A DNA stretch of 64,000 bases. Source: Amphirosellinia nigrospora (taxonomy: Eukaryota > Ascomycota > Sordariomycetes > Xylariales > Xylariaceae). The stretch is from the NCBI GenBank assembly GCA_004123355.1, contig SCHM01000004.1, forward strand, positions 4,677,017-4,741,016, in the 5' to 3' direction. Both the position numbers and the translations under genes were made by a program. Of this stretch, positions 1-12,080 are shown piece after piece; positions within the stretch are counted from its first letter, which is position 1, and each line of letters opens with the position of its first letter. The notes under the pieces are model-generated. The model was not told where the DNA came from and did not search any database. It saw only the letters and a list, made by a program, of their open reading frames with translations.

Positions 1-1020
1 TATAGACCTAATACAACCAGGCCGTAAGCGTCGTATACGTTTGTCGAATAACATGCCCGTGTTGTTGTGCCCAAGAGCATCTGAAGTGCCGGATATAAGT
101 CAGTACCTACTTCTTACACTAGGTCCTTCTCCGGGCTCTGGCGGCTTATTGACCTAGGGGCGGCTACCGACTAACCGTAGTAGGGTGGCCGGCCTATTAA
201 TTAAGGGTGATCAGAGTACCTAATGTGGAGTACTATGTCCAGTCTAGTACAAGTAAACCGTCTTCCAAGTCTTTGCTCTTTAACCATTTGCCAAAACTCA
301 TAATCAATCAATTGATAATGAATTGACTGTTTATCAAGTGTTAGATATTAAATCAACTATTTTATTCAGTAGTTTAAATCCGATTAAATGTTTGGATTAT
401 AAATTGACCTGAGAAATAGTTTACTGAGCCGGCAGATTTTGGTACGGTATCCCCATATTTTTCCGTTTTCTCAAACGCTCTAGAGTTGTTGTCGCTGACA
501 CTTACAGGTCTCTGAAACAATCCTTCCTCGCCCTACATTGGCTGGAGGTTTCCTGCATAACGACGTAATAAACAGAAAACCCTCACATTTCAACGAGTGG
601 ATTGCAGTAGGTGCAGTTGTCAGCTGTTGCATTGTCCAAGGCGTGCAGGAGCAAACTAGTATAGATAGGAACGTCGCCTTATAGGGACGCTCTAGCAGGG
701 GATAAAACATGGCTAACGCCACTAAGCAACGATCAGCCCGGCTCTTCAAAAACGACCTTCTACTAGTTCATAGAGGAAGGTAACCAAAAACGGTAGTCGC
801 CAAGTCTGGGGAGAGCTGTCATAAAAAGTACAGAGGCCGGAAGACGAGTTGCTTCGGCCAACTTAGTACCTACAATCGGACCGAGCTGGCGTCAGCTGCA
901 GGACGCCGCCATTCCACGCGTCATGAACATGGCGACAGCATCTTAATACAAAAGGAAGGGCAGCCGCATGTTGGTTCTCTGGAGTATTCTGTATGAGAAG
1001 CATCGAGCCCCGAGATCACC
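1..1020. other. Intergenic, no gene recognised
   Basis: This stretch lies upstream of the GH5 gene. The open frames in it, such as one of 89 codons on the minus strand near 480-749, have no recognisable domain and no coding-like composition. Positions about 290-420 are AT-rich. The last 150 bases presumably hold the GH5 promoter, but I see no clear TATA box. Confidence 0.6.
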
Positions 1021-2510
1021 ATGCGCTACTCATCTCTCGCTCCCCTCGTCCTGGCGGGCGCCGCCCACGCCTGGATGCCCCAGGATCGTGACCTTGCCGC
1101 TTTCAACATGACGGCACGCTTCGAGAAACTCGGCAAGCGGTTCCAGCCGTCTCTCCCAACGGCGTGACGAAGATTCGAGGCGTGAACTTCGGTTGTAAGT
1201 GATTGGCAGCCATTCAACTACCTGCTACTAGAGACTCACATGACCTTAGCATGGCTGATCTCAGAGCCGTTCTTCATGTCAACAAATGAGTGGCCTAATG
1301 TAATGGCTGTGGCACGTCAAAGAGCGAGTTCGATTGCATGCGAGACCACTACTCAGGCAGCAACCGCGATGCCGGCAACGCCGCCTTCGAGAAGCATTGG
1401 GCTACATGGATCACGCCCGCCACGGTGCAGTCGGTACACGGTAAGAATCCCCGGTGCTATTTTCCTATTGTTTTTGGCAACTCTAGGAGCACGAGTTCCC
1501 AATTTCGTACCAAGACAGTGTCAAGATAATTCTCCAACACCCACAAATCACGCCCTGGATGGCTATAACTGACTCGGTTTGCAGACGTTGGGTTAAATAC
1601 AATCCGTATCCCGATCGGGTATTGGTCATACACAGCCATCGTGGACACGGCCAGCGAGCCCTTTGCTGATGGCAACCGGATGCTGCCCTACCTTGATGCC
1701 GTTGTCCAGAAGGCCGCGGACCTAGGCATCTACGTCATCATTGACTTGCACGGCGCGCCGGGTGGTCAGCAGCAGGACGTCTTCACAGGCCAGAACCCGA
1801 ACCCTGCGGGTTTCTTCAACAGCTATGACTACGGCCGCGCAGAGAAATGGCTATCGTGGATGACCAACAGGATCCACACGAACCCGGCATACTCGACCGT
1901 CGGCATGATCGAGGTGCTCAACGAACCCGTCTCAATGCACGACGGCGGCGGACGGTACCCAGCCCCCGGCCAAGTCCCGAGCTTGATCGATACGTACTAC
2001 CCCGGCGCACTCCAGGCCGTGCGCTCCGCCGAGTCTGCTCTGGGCGTGTCGAACGACCGCAAGCTGCACGTGCAGTTCATGTCGTCCAAGTGGCTGTCGG
2101 GCGACGCGCGGAGCAACGGGGCCGTGGCGGGCGACAGCCTCACCGGCTTCGACGACCACAACTACATCGGGTTCGGCGTCAGCGACAACGGGAACCGCGA
2201 CGCACTCATGCAGAGCGCGTGCCGCGACTCGCGCGTCGTCAGCGGCGAGAGCTTCGAGATCACGGGCGAGTGGAGCATGACGAGCGGCGTCGACTGGTCC
2301 GACGCCGCCTTCTTCACCAAGTTCTGGACCGCGCAGCAGCAGCTCTACGAGAAGCCCGGCATGGCCGGCTGGATCTACTGGACCTGGAGGACGGAGCTGA
2401 ATGACCCGCGCTGGACCTACTCGTACGCTACCTACCTCAACTACATCCCCACCAACGCTGCGGCGCTGGAGCAGAACGTCTATCAGGACGTCTGTGCTGG
2501 GTACACGTAG
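1021..2510 (+). CDS. Secreted GH5 exo-beta-1,3-glucanase-like glycoside hydrolase
   Basis: This encodes a secreted glycoside hydrolase of family 5 (cellulase/exo-1,3-glucanase type), expected to cleave beta-glucans outside the cell. The start at 1021 gives a hydrophobic signal peptide (MRYSSLAPLVLAGAAHAW). Family marks are RGVNFG, then NTIRIPIGYW, VIIDLHGAPGGQ and the acid/base motif EVLNEP (glutamate after LN). The nucleophile region is less certain but fits SFEITGEWS, and WIYWTWR matches the late TIM-barrel strand. Two introns are visible: 1195-1249 (GTAAGT..TTAG) and 1441-1584 (GTAAGA..GCAG). The frame breaks twice in the N-terminal part, near 1160 (CCC run) and near 1306 (GG run). In each case one more base in the run restores the conserved protein, so I read these as consensus errors. 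The remaining 289 codons to the stop at 2510 are open. Substrate is inferred from the family only. Confidence 0.85.
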
Positions 2511-3367
2511 GTGTAGGTACTGGGCGGGCAAATGAAACTCACTGCGATTTCCCTTGCCATACCATATAAGTACTTCATTTTAGGAAATAAATATCAGTGA
2601 TTGAAACTTTGCTACTTCTATAGTGTGAATCCAGCAAGCCGCGCATCATCAAATGGCAGACTGCCACATCGCGCACCCCATTCAAGCGTATAATGCGGAA
2701 CGGTAAGTAGCATCGGACGAAGAGCCCATTTCCAGGGGCAACTCTTGGGTTCGGCCATACTCTAGTTGGGTGATTTAAACGTCACCTACCTTTTAGATAA
2801 TGACGTGTAGATCTTGCCCGTAAAGGTATTTAAGCTTAAGCCTACTTAGCTAGATCTCCCACCTCGATTAGGAAGCTCAGCGGTATCTGTACAAGCGTGC
2901 AACGTACCCCCGCCGTCTGTTAGATTGTAGGGCTGATTGATCGCCATACAGTAAGTCATGACATTGTTCCTAGGTATTCTTTAATTGACTATGAGACCGT
3001 AATTCCCAAGTTTTAGACTGGACCTGGCATCAAAGTCCGTTTCATCGCCATCCCCCACGCATGAGGTACCTAGTCCTTGCATTCTGTTAGTGTCCGATGA
3101 CTTGTCGCTAATCTGCTATATGGTATTAAGGAGATCTTAACATGACCTACTAGACATTAGTAGCTCTAAGCTTGCGTTGTAGATCCAACATGGGATGGGC
3201 GCTGCAACAGCTATACAATTTGAACAAATGCTCGACTGTTCAGAGCCACAAGATATTCTTCATCCCTGATGAAAGCAAAAGTTCAGCTCTACCATTCAAT
3301 TCGGTAAAGCAGTATTTCAACAGTCCCAAGCATACTATGCATATTATTTCTGTATCGTCTTCAGCAA
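2511..3367. other. Intergenic, no gene recognised
   Basis: The gap lies between the GH5 gene and the 3' end of the CoA-transferase gene. It has moderate AT content and scattered stops in all frames. It should contain both 3' untranslated regions. I see no repeat or RNA gene in it. Confidence 0.6.
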
Positions 3368-4684
3368 CTAGACAGGTGCCTCTAGGCCCAGCTCTGCAAA
3401 TATTGCAGCTGTATGCTCCCCCACCGCTGGGACAGAGTCCATGCGTGCCGTCATGCCATCGTGGTCAATAAAGGACGGCATCCCAGGGGGTATAAGAGCT
3501 GGGACCGTGCCAACAGGAGTCCCGACCTCAGTCCAGCGGCCTCGTGCGCGCAGCTGCGGGTGATCCCACACGCCTTGCATATCGTTCACCTTCGCATTCG
3601 CAATGGCTGCGTTATCTAGCTCTCTAGCGACGTCCTCGGCCGAGGATTTAGAGAAGGTCGAGCAGATTATTCTGCGTAACTCGTCTCGGTTCTTGACGCG
3701 TAGGCTGTTGTTAGAAAACCGGGCATCGGTGGCAAGGTCCGCGTTATTGAGGACCTTGGAACAGAAGGTCGACCATTCCCGTTCGTTTTGGACCCCGAGC
3801 ATCACGGACTGGCCGTCCCCGGTCTCGAACAGCCCATACGGGTATACGGCCGCGTGAGAGGCCCCAGCCGGCCTTGGGCCTGGGGCATTTCTGAACGTGT
3901 AGTACATGGGGAATCCCATCCATTCCACCATACTCTCCAGCATGGATATGTCGATTTCACGACCTTGCCCCGTTTTCTGGCGTTCCAGGAGTGCGGTGAG
4001 GATATTGCTATATGCGTACATTCCAGCCGCAATATCCGCGATCGAGATGCCGACCTTTGCAGGTTCGTCCCCCGTTCCGGTGACAGAGAGCACACCAGCT
4101 TCGCTCTGAATGAGGAGGTCATACGCTTTCTTGAGACGATATGGGCCATTTTGTCCATAACCGGAAATATTGCACACTATCAAACTAGGGTGTAGATCTC
4201 GAAGGGCATCGTGTGAGAGGCCCATGCGAGCCGCTGCGCCAGGAGCCAGATTCTGGACTAGCACATCGGCTTTCCCCAGTAGTTTCTTCAAGGCTGCGAG
4301 GTGCTCGGGCTTCTTCAGATCGAGTGCCAGACTCTCCTTTGAGCGGTTTGTCCACACGAAGTGTGACGCTAGACCATCAACACGCGTGTCGTAATCTCGC
4401 GCGAAGTCGCCTACTATCGGACGTTCAACTTTGATCACTCGCGCTCCGAGGTCGGCTAATTGTCTAGTACAAAATGGTGCCGCGATGGCTTGTTCGATGC
4501 TGACGACCGTTACACCTTCGAGGGGCCGATACGATTTCGCGGCCTTTATTACTCGGCTGCTTGGTTGATGCGAAGAAATATGTTGTATCCGGCCAGTAGG
4601 ACGGTATCTCAATGTCCCAAGCTGGATCACTCCTTTCCTCTGTAAGGGCCTCGTGATACCAATGAAACTCAAAGGCCCCTTCAT
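3368..4684 (-). CDS. CaiB/BaiF family III CoA-transferase, probably mitochondrial
   Basis: This is a complete, intronless frame of 438 residues. It belongs to the family III (CaiB/BaiF) CoA-transferases, which move CoA between organic acids through an aspartyl-CoA intermediate. The likely catalytic aspartate is D189 in KKAYDLLIQSEAG. Other family marks are GVTVVSIEQAIAAPFCTRQLADLGARVIKVE near residues 57-87 (quoted in shorthand: EQ..AAPFCTRQLADLGA..IKVE), SGYGQNGPY, and the C-terminal HPQLRARGRW. The first 50 residues are basic and hydroxylated with almost no acid, as in a mitochondrial presequence; the relatives SUGCT and formyl-CoA transferases are of similar core length. Its upstream neighbour on the same strand is a MaoC-type hydratase, so the two probably act on the same CoA ester (see findings). 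The exact acid substrate cannot be read from sequence. No frame break is seen. Confidence 0.9.
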   Translation of the reverse strand: MKGPLSFIGITRPLQRKGVIQLGTLRYRPTGRIQHISSHQPSSRVIKAAKSYRPLEGVTVVSIEQAIAAPFCTRQLADLGARVIKVERPIVGDFARDYDTRVDGLASHFVWTNRSKESLALDLKKPEHLAALKKLLGKADVLVQNLAPGAAARMGLSHDALRDLHPSLIVCNISGYGQNGPYRLKKAYDLLIQSEAGVLSVTGTGDEPAKVGISIADIAAGMYAYSNILTALLERQKTGQGREIDISMLESMVEWMGFPMYYTFRNAPGPRPAGASHAAVYPYGLFETGDGQSVMLGVQNEREWSTFCSKVLNNADLATDARFSNNSLRVKNRDELRRIICSTFSKSSAEDVARELDNAAIANAKVNDMQGVWDHPQLRARGRWTEVGTPVGTVPALIPPGMPSFIDHDGMTARMDSVPAVGEHTAAIFAELGLEAPV

Positions 4685-5003
4685 TATAATCCTTCTGCGT
4701 AACTACAGAAAGAGTAAAAGCAGGCTTCGTAGGCTATTGACGTACTATTATGTGAGAAAAACTTGCGTCTAAGTTAGCACTTCTGTGAATATTCCGAAGT
4801 CGCAAAATATGAATCTATGATAATACAATTAAACCCCATCGGTTTCTTCAAATATGATCCCTTCAATCCGATTTAATAGCCAAATATGCAGAGTGGCAAA
4901 AGCCTGTCCCGCTCGGTCTTAGTCGGCTATATCCTGCTGCCCTGTTCCCCTATATACTACCTACTAGTATGTATGCGCAGATTGGGGTATTCGATCACGT
5001 GAT
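4685..5003. other. Intergenic spacer between CoA-transferase and hydratase genes
   Basis: These 319 bases separate two genes read in the same (minus) direction. They presumably hold the hydratase 3' end and the CoA-transferase promoter. No further gene is visible. Confidence 0.6.
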
Positions 5004-6356
5004 CTAACCTCGAAAGATCCTATACCCCCTAGGGATAGCCTGACATGTCCCCTCTTCCGAAAGAAGGTTTGCTCGAGGCCTGGCAGTAACCGTGATCAAA
5101 CCTGCCATACATAATACCCCGTTCTTCTCTACGAGGATTTCACATCTTCCTTCTTCATCCACGCCCGGCAAAGCACGTATAGTGTACCGTTCACCGGCAT
5201 AAATGGGCGACATTGCCTTATACGCCACCTTACTAATCTGGTGGTCATAATCTCCTAGTATGTCACGCCAGTAGTCTAGCATATTAATGAGATTTAGCGG
5301 GCCGTGAACGACGATCCCGGCCTGACCTTCCTTTGATCTGCTCCAAGGCGCGTCGTAATGTATTTTGTGGCCGTTGAATGTTAGGGCAGAGAATCGAAAC
5401 AATGCAACTGGCGACCAGCTCAAGTGTCTTTCTGTGACTGCAATGAGGTTAGCATTCTAGTATCAGGCAACGTTACGAGGGAGAAATGCACATGGTGTCA
5501 GTTATGACTGCGCCGCCTGAATGGACAATAGTTTTATGTAAGGCTTACTATTGTTTGGCAGTCTTACATCTTCGATGTGAGATCGTTCTCTCAATGCAGG
5601 TATAGGTATGTCTCCAGAGCTCTGCGGAGACTCCTCAATCTCAGAGCGATATATCCATGATCTAAGAATTTGTTAAGTTTATTCCTAATTCACACGTATA
5701 TGGCGGATTTATAAACGGAACTGCTTAGGGTTGCGAGATCGAACCTAGGTGGTAGTACATATCTCACCTCTTATCTAGCACAGCCTGCCCCCGCTTAGTC
5801 CAAAACTCCTTCAATACCTGGAGAAGAACCATCTCTTTACCATCTCGACCAATCTTTGGCGTTGCGCTGACCAGCCCTGTGCTTTCAGTGACTACATCGC
5901 CGAGGAGTAAAGGATAGCGCGGATTGAATTCATTTCCCCCCAGCCCACATTCGGCGTGTGAATTGCTGGCACTTTAAACGGCTGATCGGTTCCATCATCA
6001 CCGAGCTCGCTATCAAGTCCATTAGGAGTGAAGTATGCCAGATGGTAACCTGGAGGAAGAGCCGTGCGGTTCGGCGGCGCTTCTTCCGTAATGTCAAGAT
6101 CTGGGTATAGATTGGGCCGATTCAGCGTCAAGCTCAACTTTTGTAGTTGGTTTCGGTCTAGGTATTGCTCCCGGCGAGTAATTCTTCTAGTATTTCCATA
6201 GGTGGCCATGAGGAGCTCGCATGCTTCTGTCGCTGTTGTGCTCGCATATCGTGGGTGCTGCGTGAACATCTTTGGGGCCCCTAGTCTGGACACCAGCCGA
6301 AGGTGAGACATTTGGTGATACCTCATTCTGGCTGGAGTCATCGGTTGTCCAACCAT
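5004..6356 (-). CDS. MaoC/hot-dog acyl-CoA hydratase, mesaconyl-C4-CoA hydratase/HTD2-like
   Basis: This is a hot-dog-fold hydratase related to fungal mesaconyl-C4-CoA hydratase and HTD2-type dehydratases. Exon 1 (6356-5768) gives a presequence-like N terminus, then PPGYHLAYFTPNGLDSELG, a family hallmark. After a one-base shift near 5925 (AA where AAA fits) it continues NPRYPLLLGDVVTEST...KEFWTKRGQAVLDKR. Intron 1 is 5662-5767. Exon 2 runs from 5661 through SWIYRSEIEES. The last exon (5437-5004) carries LSWSPVALFRFSALTFNGHKIHYD and VVHGPLN, which form the catalytic half of the fold. The junction of exons 2 and 3 is not resolved. It reads toward, and lies just upstream of, the CoA-transferase gene, as expected for a shared pathway. 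Mesaconyl-CoA as substrate is inference. Confidence 0.75.
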
Positions 6357-7619
6357 TGCACAAATGGATTACAAGACTTTTGCATGGGCGACGATATCGC
6401 GTATACTGTGGGCCAATCTGGCCATTGCTGCGTTAAATTCAACGATTGGCGGGATAAGGTGCGGGGCATTTTGAGTCGGCTATCGCATCTCGAAGTAACC
6501 GAACCAGTCATGCCGTTGATACAAGGTACAAGGGTATGATGATAGCGCTGATTACTATCACGCTTAAACCTAGGTACCTGTAGATGCTATCTGCTCTAGC
6601 GAAAATATAGAGATCTATATAAACAAAGCAGTACGAATTAACGATAATATACTAGAAAACGAGTCCGAGGTATCAGTAGTATTGAGTGTCATTTTAACTG
6701 GTTGAGGTAGGCCGCAGGATGAGCATGTTGGAGGCAGACAAGTCAAATTGGTCATTGTATACCTACTAGTCGAATTATGTCACTGCGCCATACTTAATAC
6801 CTTCGTAGAAGCTAAGTAATCAGCGTCAATCTACGAGGAGAGGCAAAACTTGGTGGTGCGTGATAAAGATGCCTGGGCATTGTGTAGCTGAGTTTTGACC
6901 TTGTCTCTGCGCCACATATTGATCCTACGAAGTACACAGAGCTGTGAGTTCATTGGGCTGCTGGCTCAGGGTTGAGGAACTGCACTGAAGATCGCCCAGC
7001 TACAACCTTGGTGCGTCGATTACTATTCTACACCAGAACTCCTCGGAATTGTGATGTAGACATATTTTATAAGCTACTTAGAAGATATGAGAAGTGTCTC
7101 AGCCTGTTAGTTGTAGTGAGATGTTATGCTGAGCCCCGAAGGATGCGCCACCCCAACGAGCCTCTGCGACGGAACCAACAATGTTCAAACTGGGCCAATA
7201 GTATGGCATGAAATGGTATCATAAGATCATCACGATGCTTTTGTAGCTCCAAACAGTTCTGTCTGGTTCTACCTGGCCAACAATGTATCCAAACGCAGGC
7301 TTGGTGACGACAGCGAAAATGTCTACCTACTGAGACAGGATATGAGGTCTAATTAATGACGAGCAGAAACTTGGCTGCCGAAAAAAGAAATATTTCTGTA
7401 TCTTGCAGCAGATTATTGGTCCAGTTCATACTACTAAATTAGCGTGAGACAGGGGGCTCTAACCCCTTGCAATGGTGTGGTGGCATATTATAGACATATT
7501 GTTAGCTGGCAAGCCTTGCAGTAGAGAGGAAGCGAGTACTTCTTGTTCTTCTTACGCTACTTCATCTTTATTTTAGTTTTTAAAAAGATTACGGCATCTA
7601 TTCCGTTCAGTTTGCCTCA
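6357..7619. other. Intergenic, no gene recognised
   Basis: This is a divergent spacer between the minus-strand hydratase and the plus-strand GT25 gene, so it should hold both promoters. The short open frames (for example 79 codons near 6972) show no domain. I see no repeat. Confidence 0.55.
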
Positions 7620-9076
7620 ATGTTGCGTCGATCTCCGAACCTTAGCTTTCTTGCTGTTGCACGATTATTTCGCTGCTTCTAATTTGCTGGGCGTATCAGC
7701 CAACTTGGCTTCGCTTGGGAGGCGGCGCCAGCACGCGTGTTGAAATCAGACATTCCTCGGTGCGGGACATCTACAACAACACGCTGGGGGTAAGAACCCT
7801 TACGGACATAGACTATTCTTGCTTCTCGTCCTTACGAACTCATTCTGTTTTGTGTTGATCTAGTTTGAGAAGATATTCGTTGTGAGCTTGCCTTCACGCA
7901 GTGACCGCCGTGATGGGATGAGTCTCGCTGCCGCATTAAGTAACATCGAGTTCGAGTTTATTGACGGTGTTGATGGCTCTACTGTTCCCAATAACGCTCT
8001 ACCTCAGACCCCAGCTTATGGCCGCCCTTCCAACCCGACTATAGGGGCCTGGCGGGTCATTTGAATGCTATTCAAGAGTAAGATCATCCTGACAGAGCTC
8101 AGATAGGCTGTATACAGCGCTAAGCTAGGTCTTATAGAGTTGTGCGAAGGAATCTGACATCGGCATTGATCCTCGAAGATGATGTAGATTGGGATGTGAG
8201 ATTACACGACCAGCTGCATGACTTTGCATTGTCCTCGCATGGACTGACGCAACCGTTGGCTGGTACGGACCGTCCGGTATATGCAGATACTACCTACCCA
8301 AGACCTTCCGATACATCCACCATACCGCCCATCATGTCTTTTGATAGCCTTCCGGCGACTGCAGCCCCTCAATATTCGCCTTATGGAGATGAGTGGGATG
8401 TACTCTGGCTCGGCCATTGTGGTATGCATTTCCCCTTTATTAACAGCAAACTGATACCGAAGGGAAGAGTTGTTCAGTTAGACCAGGTTAGTCATCGTAC
8501 ATATGTCTTTAATCCTCGTCTAGATCCGTGTTCCTGGCAGGGTATGGAAATCCCTGAAAAAAGCCTGGATTGACCGCTTCTCGTCCGCTAGACTGTACCA
8601 CAACTACATCATCTCTGGACTGTGTCCGACTCAAATGATCTAAAGGAACAGTATCCTAATCATACAAGGGTTGCTCATCGTAAGTGATTGATCCTATCTT
8701 TATTAATCTAGCCAGACTATATTATGGCGGTGCATTTTTCTGAACCTTCTTAACCCCCTTCTGCTAATATAATTTTCCCACTGATAACTCCTTCACAGAT
8801 GTTCAGGACGGTGTTTGTTCCTTGGGCTACGCTGTAACTCAACGGTCGGCTCGGAAACTTATCCACGAGGTCGGTCTGAAGCGCGTGAACACTGCATTTG
8901 ACATCATGTTGAGATGGTTCTGTGAGGGAGCAGGGGAACCAAATCGAGGATATCACAACTGTTTAACGACTCAGCCATCGCTTTTCCAGATTCACCTAAT
9001 TGCCGGGCCTAAGAAGTACAGCAGTGATATCTCGGACCATGAGTGGGCGACCAAGAAGAGAGGACAGAAGTCATAA
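7620..9076 (+). CDS. GT25-family glycosyltransferase (LPS-biosynthesis type), membrane-anchored
   Basis: The product is a glycosyltransferase family 25 protein, a family named for bacterial LPS enzymes and common as type II membrane proteins in fungi. The start at 7620 gives a short basic N terminus and then a hydrophobic stretch, which fits a Golgi anchor. Key marks are FEKIFVVSLPSRSDRR, the acceptor-side motif LEDDVDWDV (DxD type), WDVLWLGHCG and VCSLGYAVTQRSARKL. Introns seen are 7790-7863 and 8078-8137, then one opening at 8487 (GTTAGT) and one at about 8678-8799 ending before the VQDG exon. The frame breaks near 7680 and near 8058 (C where CC fits). Exon structure between 8487 and 8640 is unclear, with NDLKEQYPNHTRV readable there. 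Donor sugar and acceptor are unknown. Confidence 0.75.
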
Positions 9077-10440
9077 GATGGAGCGTGAAAATGAATATGG
9101 AGGCGTTGATAGATGGGCGGACAGACATGATCGATCAGTACCCAGACGTTGATTGACATCTTAGAGTGGGTGCGTGGTAATTATTCGATTTTCACTGAGT
9201 ATTTTCATGTATGACTGTCGGCATCGATGATACATAATATAAACAATTGACTCTAGCTTAGAATTCTTCACTGACACCTTGTAGTTACTACCCAAAACTC
9301 GTTAACGGTATAACTTATATGAAAAATGAGGTTCCTAATATTGCGATGCTAGCAATTGGAACCTGAAACATTAAAACCCCCCAAACCCCAAACAAGCGAC
9401 ATCCACGTATGGGGATAAAGGTTAGATTCCTCGCGAATGATAAGAATTTACGCCTTTATTCTTATGGATCTTGACATAAACTAATAATGAAGTTTACGAA
9501 TTTCGGCTTCTAAGATGTTGCTTGAGTACTTGATAATGACAGTAATTTTCTTTTCGATCTTTCGAGGATATACACTGGTACTTGACTTTTACCAAATAGT
9601 AGATCTAATGGCCAAAGTAGGGGATGGTAGAAGACGCTTCGAGATTTCGTTGAAGGACGTCCTCATCCTTACTAGTATCCCATCGAGATGATATCTAGTA
9701 GTTAAAACCCAACATTATTTACAAAGCACTTTTCATATTCTCAAGCCTCCATTTCCGCCAAGTAAGCGAAAGACTCTTCATCAATGCCAGTCACCTTTAA
9801 GTCCCGTCCGATCATACTAGGTTTTACGGAGGCGCTCCCTAAATAATAGATAAGGCACCTTAAGAGCTTCTATACTTTAGTTGACAACTACTTAGTCTTC
9901 AAGAAATATCCCCTTCCTGACTCCCCTAGCTACGAGATCTAAAGCAAATTTATGTCGAAACGCATCAATACCCTCCAATAGCGTAGAAAGCTCAATGAAT
10001 AACTGCCCGGGCGATAACTTCTGCTTATTAGATGATATTATTTCTGCTTTTATTGAAACATGTTGGAGTTAGGGAATCCCATTGGTTTAAAACGGAATGA
10101 TAGTATTCTTAGGCACAGCCAATCAAATAGCACGCATCGTGGATTGTGCTGCTTGATCGATACAAGCAGCACGGAGTAGAACTTCCGGATTCGGAAGGTT
10201 ATACTACTACGGCAATGCGGCAGCTAGCTGTAGACATTCAGGCTTACGTCGCTAATCCCCATTGATACGGACGAATTAACCGCATTCTCGGGCCCTCTAC
10301 ACCCCACACAACACTGGCCGCGTAGGCCCTCAGTCCTGGTTTGGCAGGTGGGCGAGCACTATGGATGCCCCTGGGCTGGATGTCTGCGATAAACGGCTCA
10401 CCAGGTATCCTATCCTATCACGAGGTTTCACGCATAGTAT
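9077..10440. other. Intergenic, no gene recognised
   Basis: About 1.4 kb between the GT25 gene and the RNase T2 promoter. It is AT-leaning, with stops in every frame. I found no domain, repeat or RNA gene. Confidence 0.6.
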
Positions 10441-10448
10441 GATGGCTG

Positions 10449-10456
10449 TATAAATA
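10449..10456 (+). promoter_or_regulatory. TATA box of the RNase T2 gene
   Basis: A perfect TATAAATA lies about 110 bases upstream of the chosen RNase T2 start codon at 10568. That is a normal distance for a fungal gene with an 80-base leader. Confidence 0.5.
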
Positions 10457-10567
10457 GAAGAAACAGATTACAATGTGCTTTGTGTTTCTTCACCAGTGCT
10501 TGGCTCACTTGGCACCGATTCCCTTTCCACATCCCTTTTCACATTCTGTGGACGTCTGGTAACGACA

Positions 10568-12080
10568 ATGGCCTTCGCAGCCATCTCGATAGCCCTCGCG
10601 GCTTTGCCCGTTACTAATGCGCGCTCATTGTTCTCCCGCGCTACCTGCTCAAGCTCGGTCCAAAGCTGCTCCTCAGCTGCCAGCTCTTCCTCTGTCAGCT
10701 CGTGCTGTGTCAATAAACCCGGTGGCCAAATGCTCCAAACTCAATTTTGGGACACAGACCCGTTACCGGACCAAGTAACTCTTGGACAATTCACGGGCTA
10801 TGGCCTGATAACTGCGATGGAACATATGACGAAAGCTGTGACTCTTCTCGTGCTTATACCGACATAACCACCATCCTTCAGAACAATGGCAAGTCGTCGC
10901 TTGTGTCTTATATGCAAGATTACTGGCAGAGTAATGACGGCACCCCTGAGTCATTCTGGAACATGAGTGGTCGACCCACGGAACCTGTGTCAGCACAATC
11001 GACCCGACTGTTATTCCAGCTATACCAAAGGACAAGAAGCCGCCGACTACTTCCAGATAGTTGTAGATCTGTTCAAGACGCTAGATACCTATAGCGCTTT
11101 GAGTGCTGCTGGCATTACCCCCTCAAGCACGAAAACCTACACATCAGCCCAAATCCAAGCCGCGCTCCTCAAAGTGACGGGGAAAGCCGCCGTAATCTCC
11201 TGCAGCAACAGTGAATTATACCAAGTGTACTATGGGTTTTTCGTCAACGGGCCTCTGACGAATGCTGATTTTGCGGCATCGACGATTGGTAAGATCCCTT
11301 AATGCCCCTATTGATGAGATACCAATTGAGAGGGATGGTCTCATGTCGACTGTTCTTAGTGTTGATGAAATTTGCTAATTTCTGTTGACGACTTGCAGTT
11401 GGACAGAGCTCGAACTGTCCCAGTACTGGTGTCAAGTACCTGCCTAAGAGCGGTACCGGTACATCCCAACAAGCACTACGAAGACCACCTCACCTACGAG
11501 CACACCACGGGCTCATTCTCCGGAAAGGGGTGAGTTTTTACCTAGCTTCCTACAAAATCTACCGGGGATATTACACTCGGACTTCTATGTCTCTTTATAT
11601 TAATCACTTAATAGGTACCTGAATGCGTACTATAACGGAAACGCAGATGGATGCCTCATTGCAGCTGGCACATGGTATACCACAGGAACATGCGCAACAT
11701 ACACCGCGACTGCTTCGGGTAAGTATTTTTATTCTCTCTTTCTTTCGCGAAATGGATAGTAGGCTAAAACTACTTTTCTCTAGGCTCTGGTTTTACTCTT
11801 ACGTCCTCAAAAGGCAACTGCGGCGTGGTCAGCGGCTCATTTACCTGCGGCTCGGGAGTCAGTGCAACAGTATTTAGCGTGAGTGCTCCTTACTTCCGCG
11901 TTCATAGTCAATTTTAAGCGATCCTTACTGATGATGGATTCCTAGGCTGCTTCTGGAAAGCTTGCCTATAACGGAGCATCTACTTTCTACGCCAGCGTAG
12001 TGCCAACAGGGTCAACGCAGGCCACTGTTTACACGTCTTCTAATACATATTCGGTAAACTTTCAATGGCAATCAGTTTGA
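10568..12080 (+). CDS. Secreted ribonuclease T2 with C-terminal extension domain
   Basis: This is a secreted, base-nonspecific RNase T2, which cleaves single-stranded RNA through a 2',3'-cyclic intermediate. The start at 10568 yields a signal peptide (MAFAAISIALAALPVTNA). The two conserved active-site segments are present: CAS I as WTIHGLWPDN and CAS II as EHEWSTHGTC, each with its catalytic histidine. Cysteines are numerous. After TIVGQSSNCP the protein has a Thr/Ser/Pro linker, then a C-terminal domain (YLNAYYNGNADGCL...VNFQWQSV) typical of fungal RNase T2. Introns are 11289-11398, 11530-11614, 11719-11783 and 11879-11945. Frame breaks occur near 10762, 10960 and 11005, each at a doublet or triplet one base short, plus one in the linker near 11468. 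They look like read errors. The intron set and both active-site motifs argue for a functional gene. Confidence 0.88.

Noticed and set aside
480-749. 89-codon minus-strand frame
   Set aside because: No domain, no splice or promoter support, composition like spacer.
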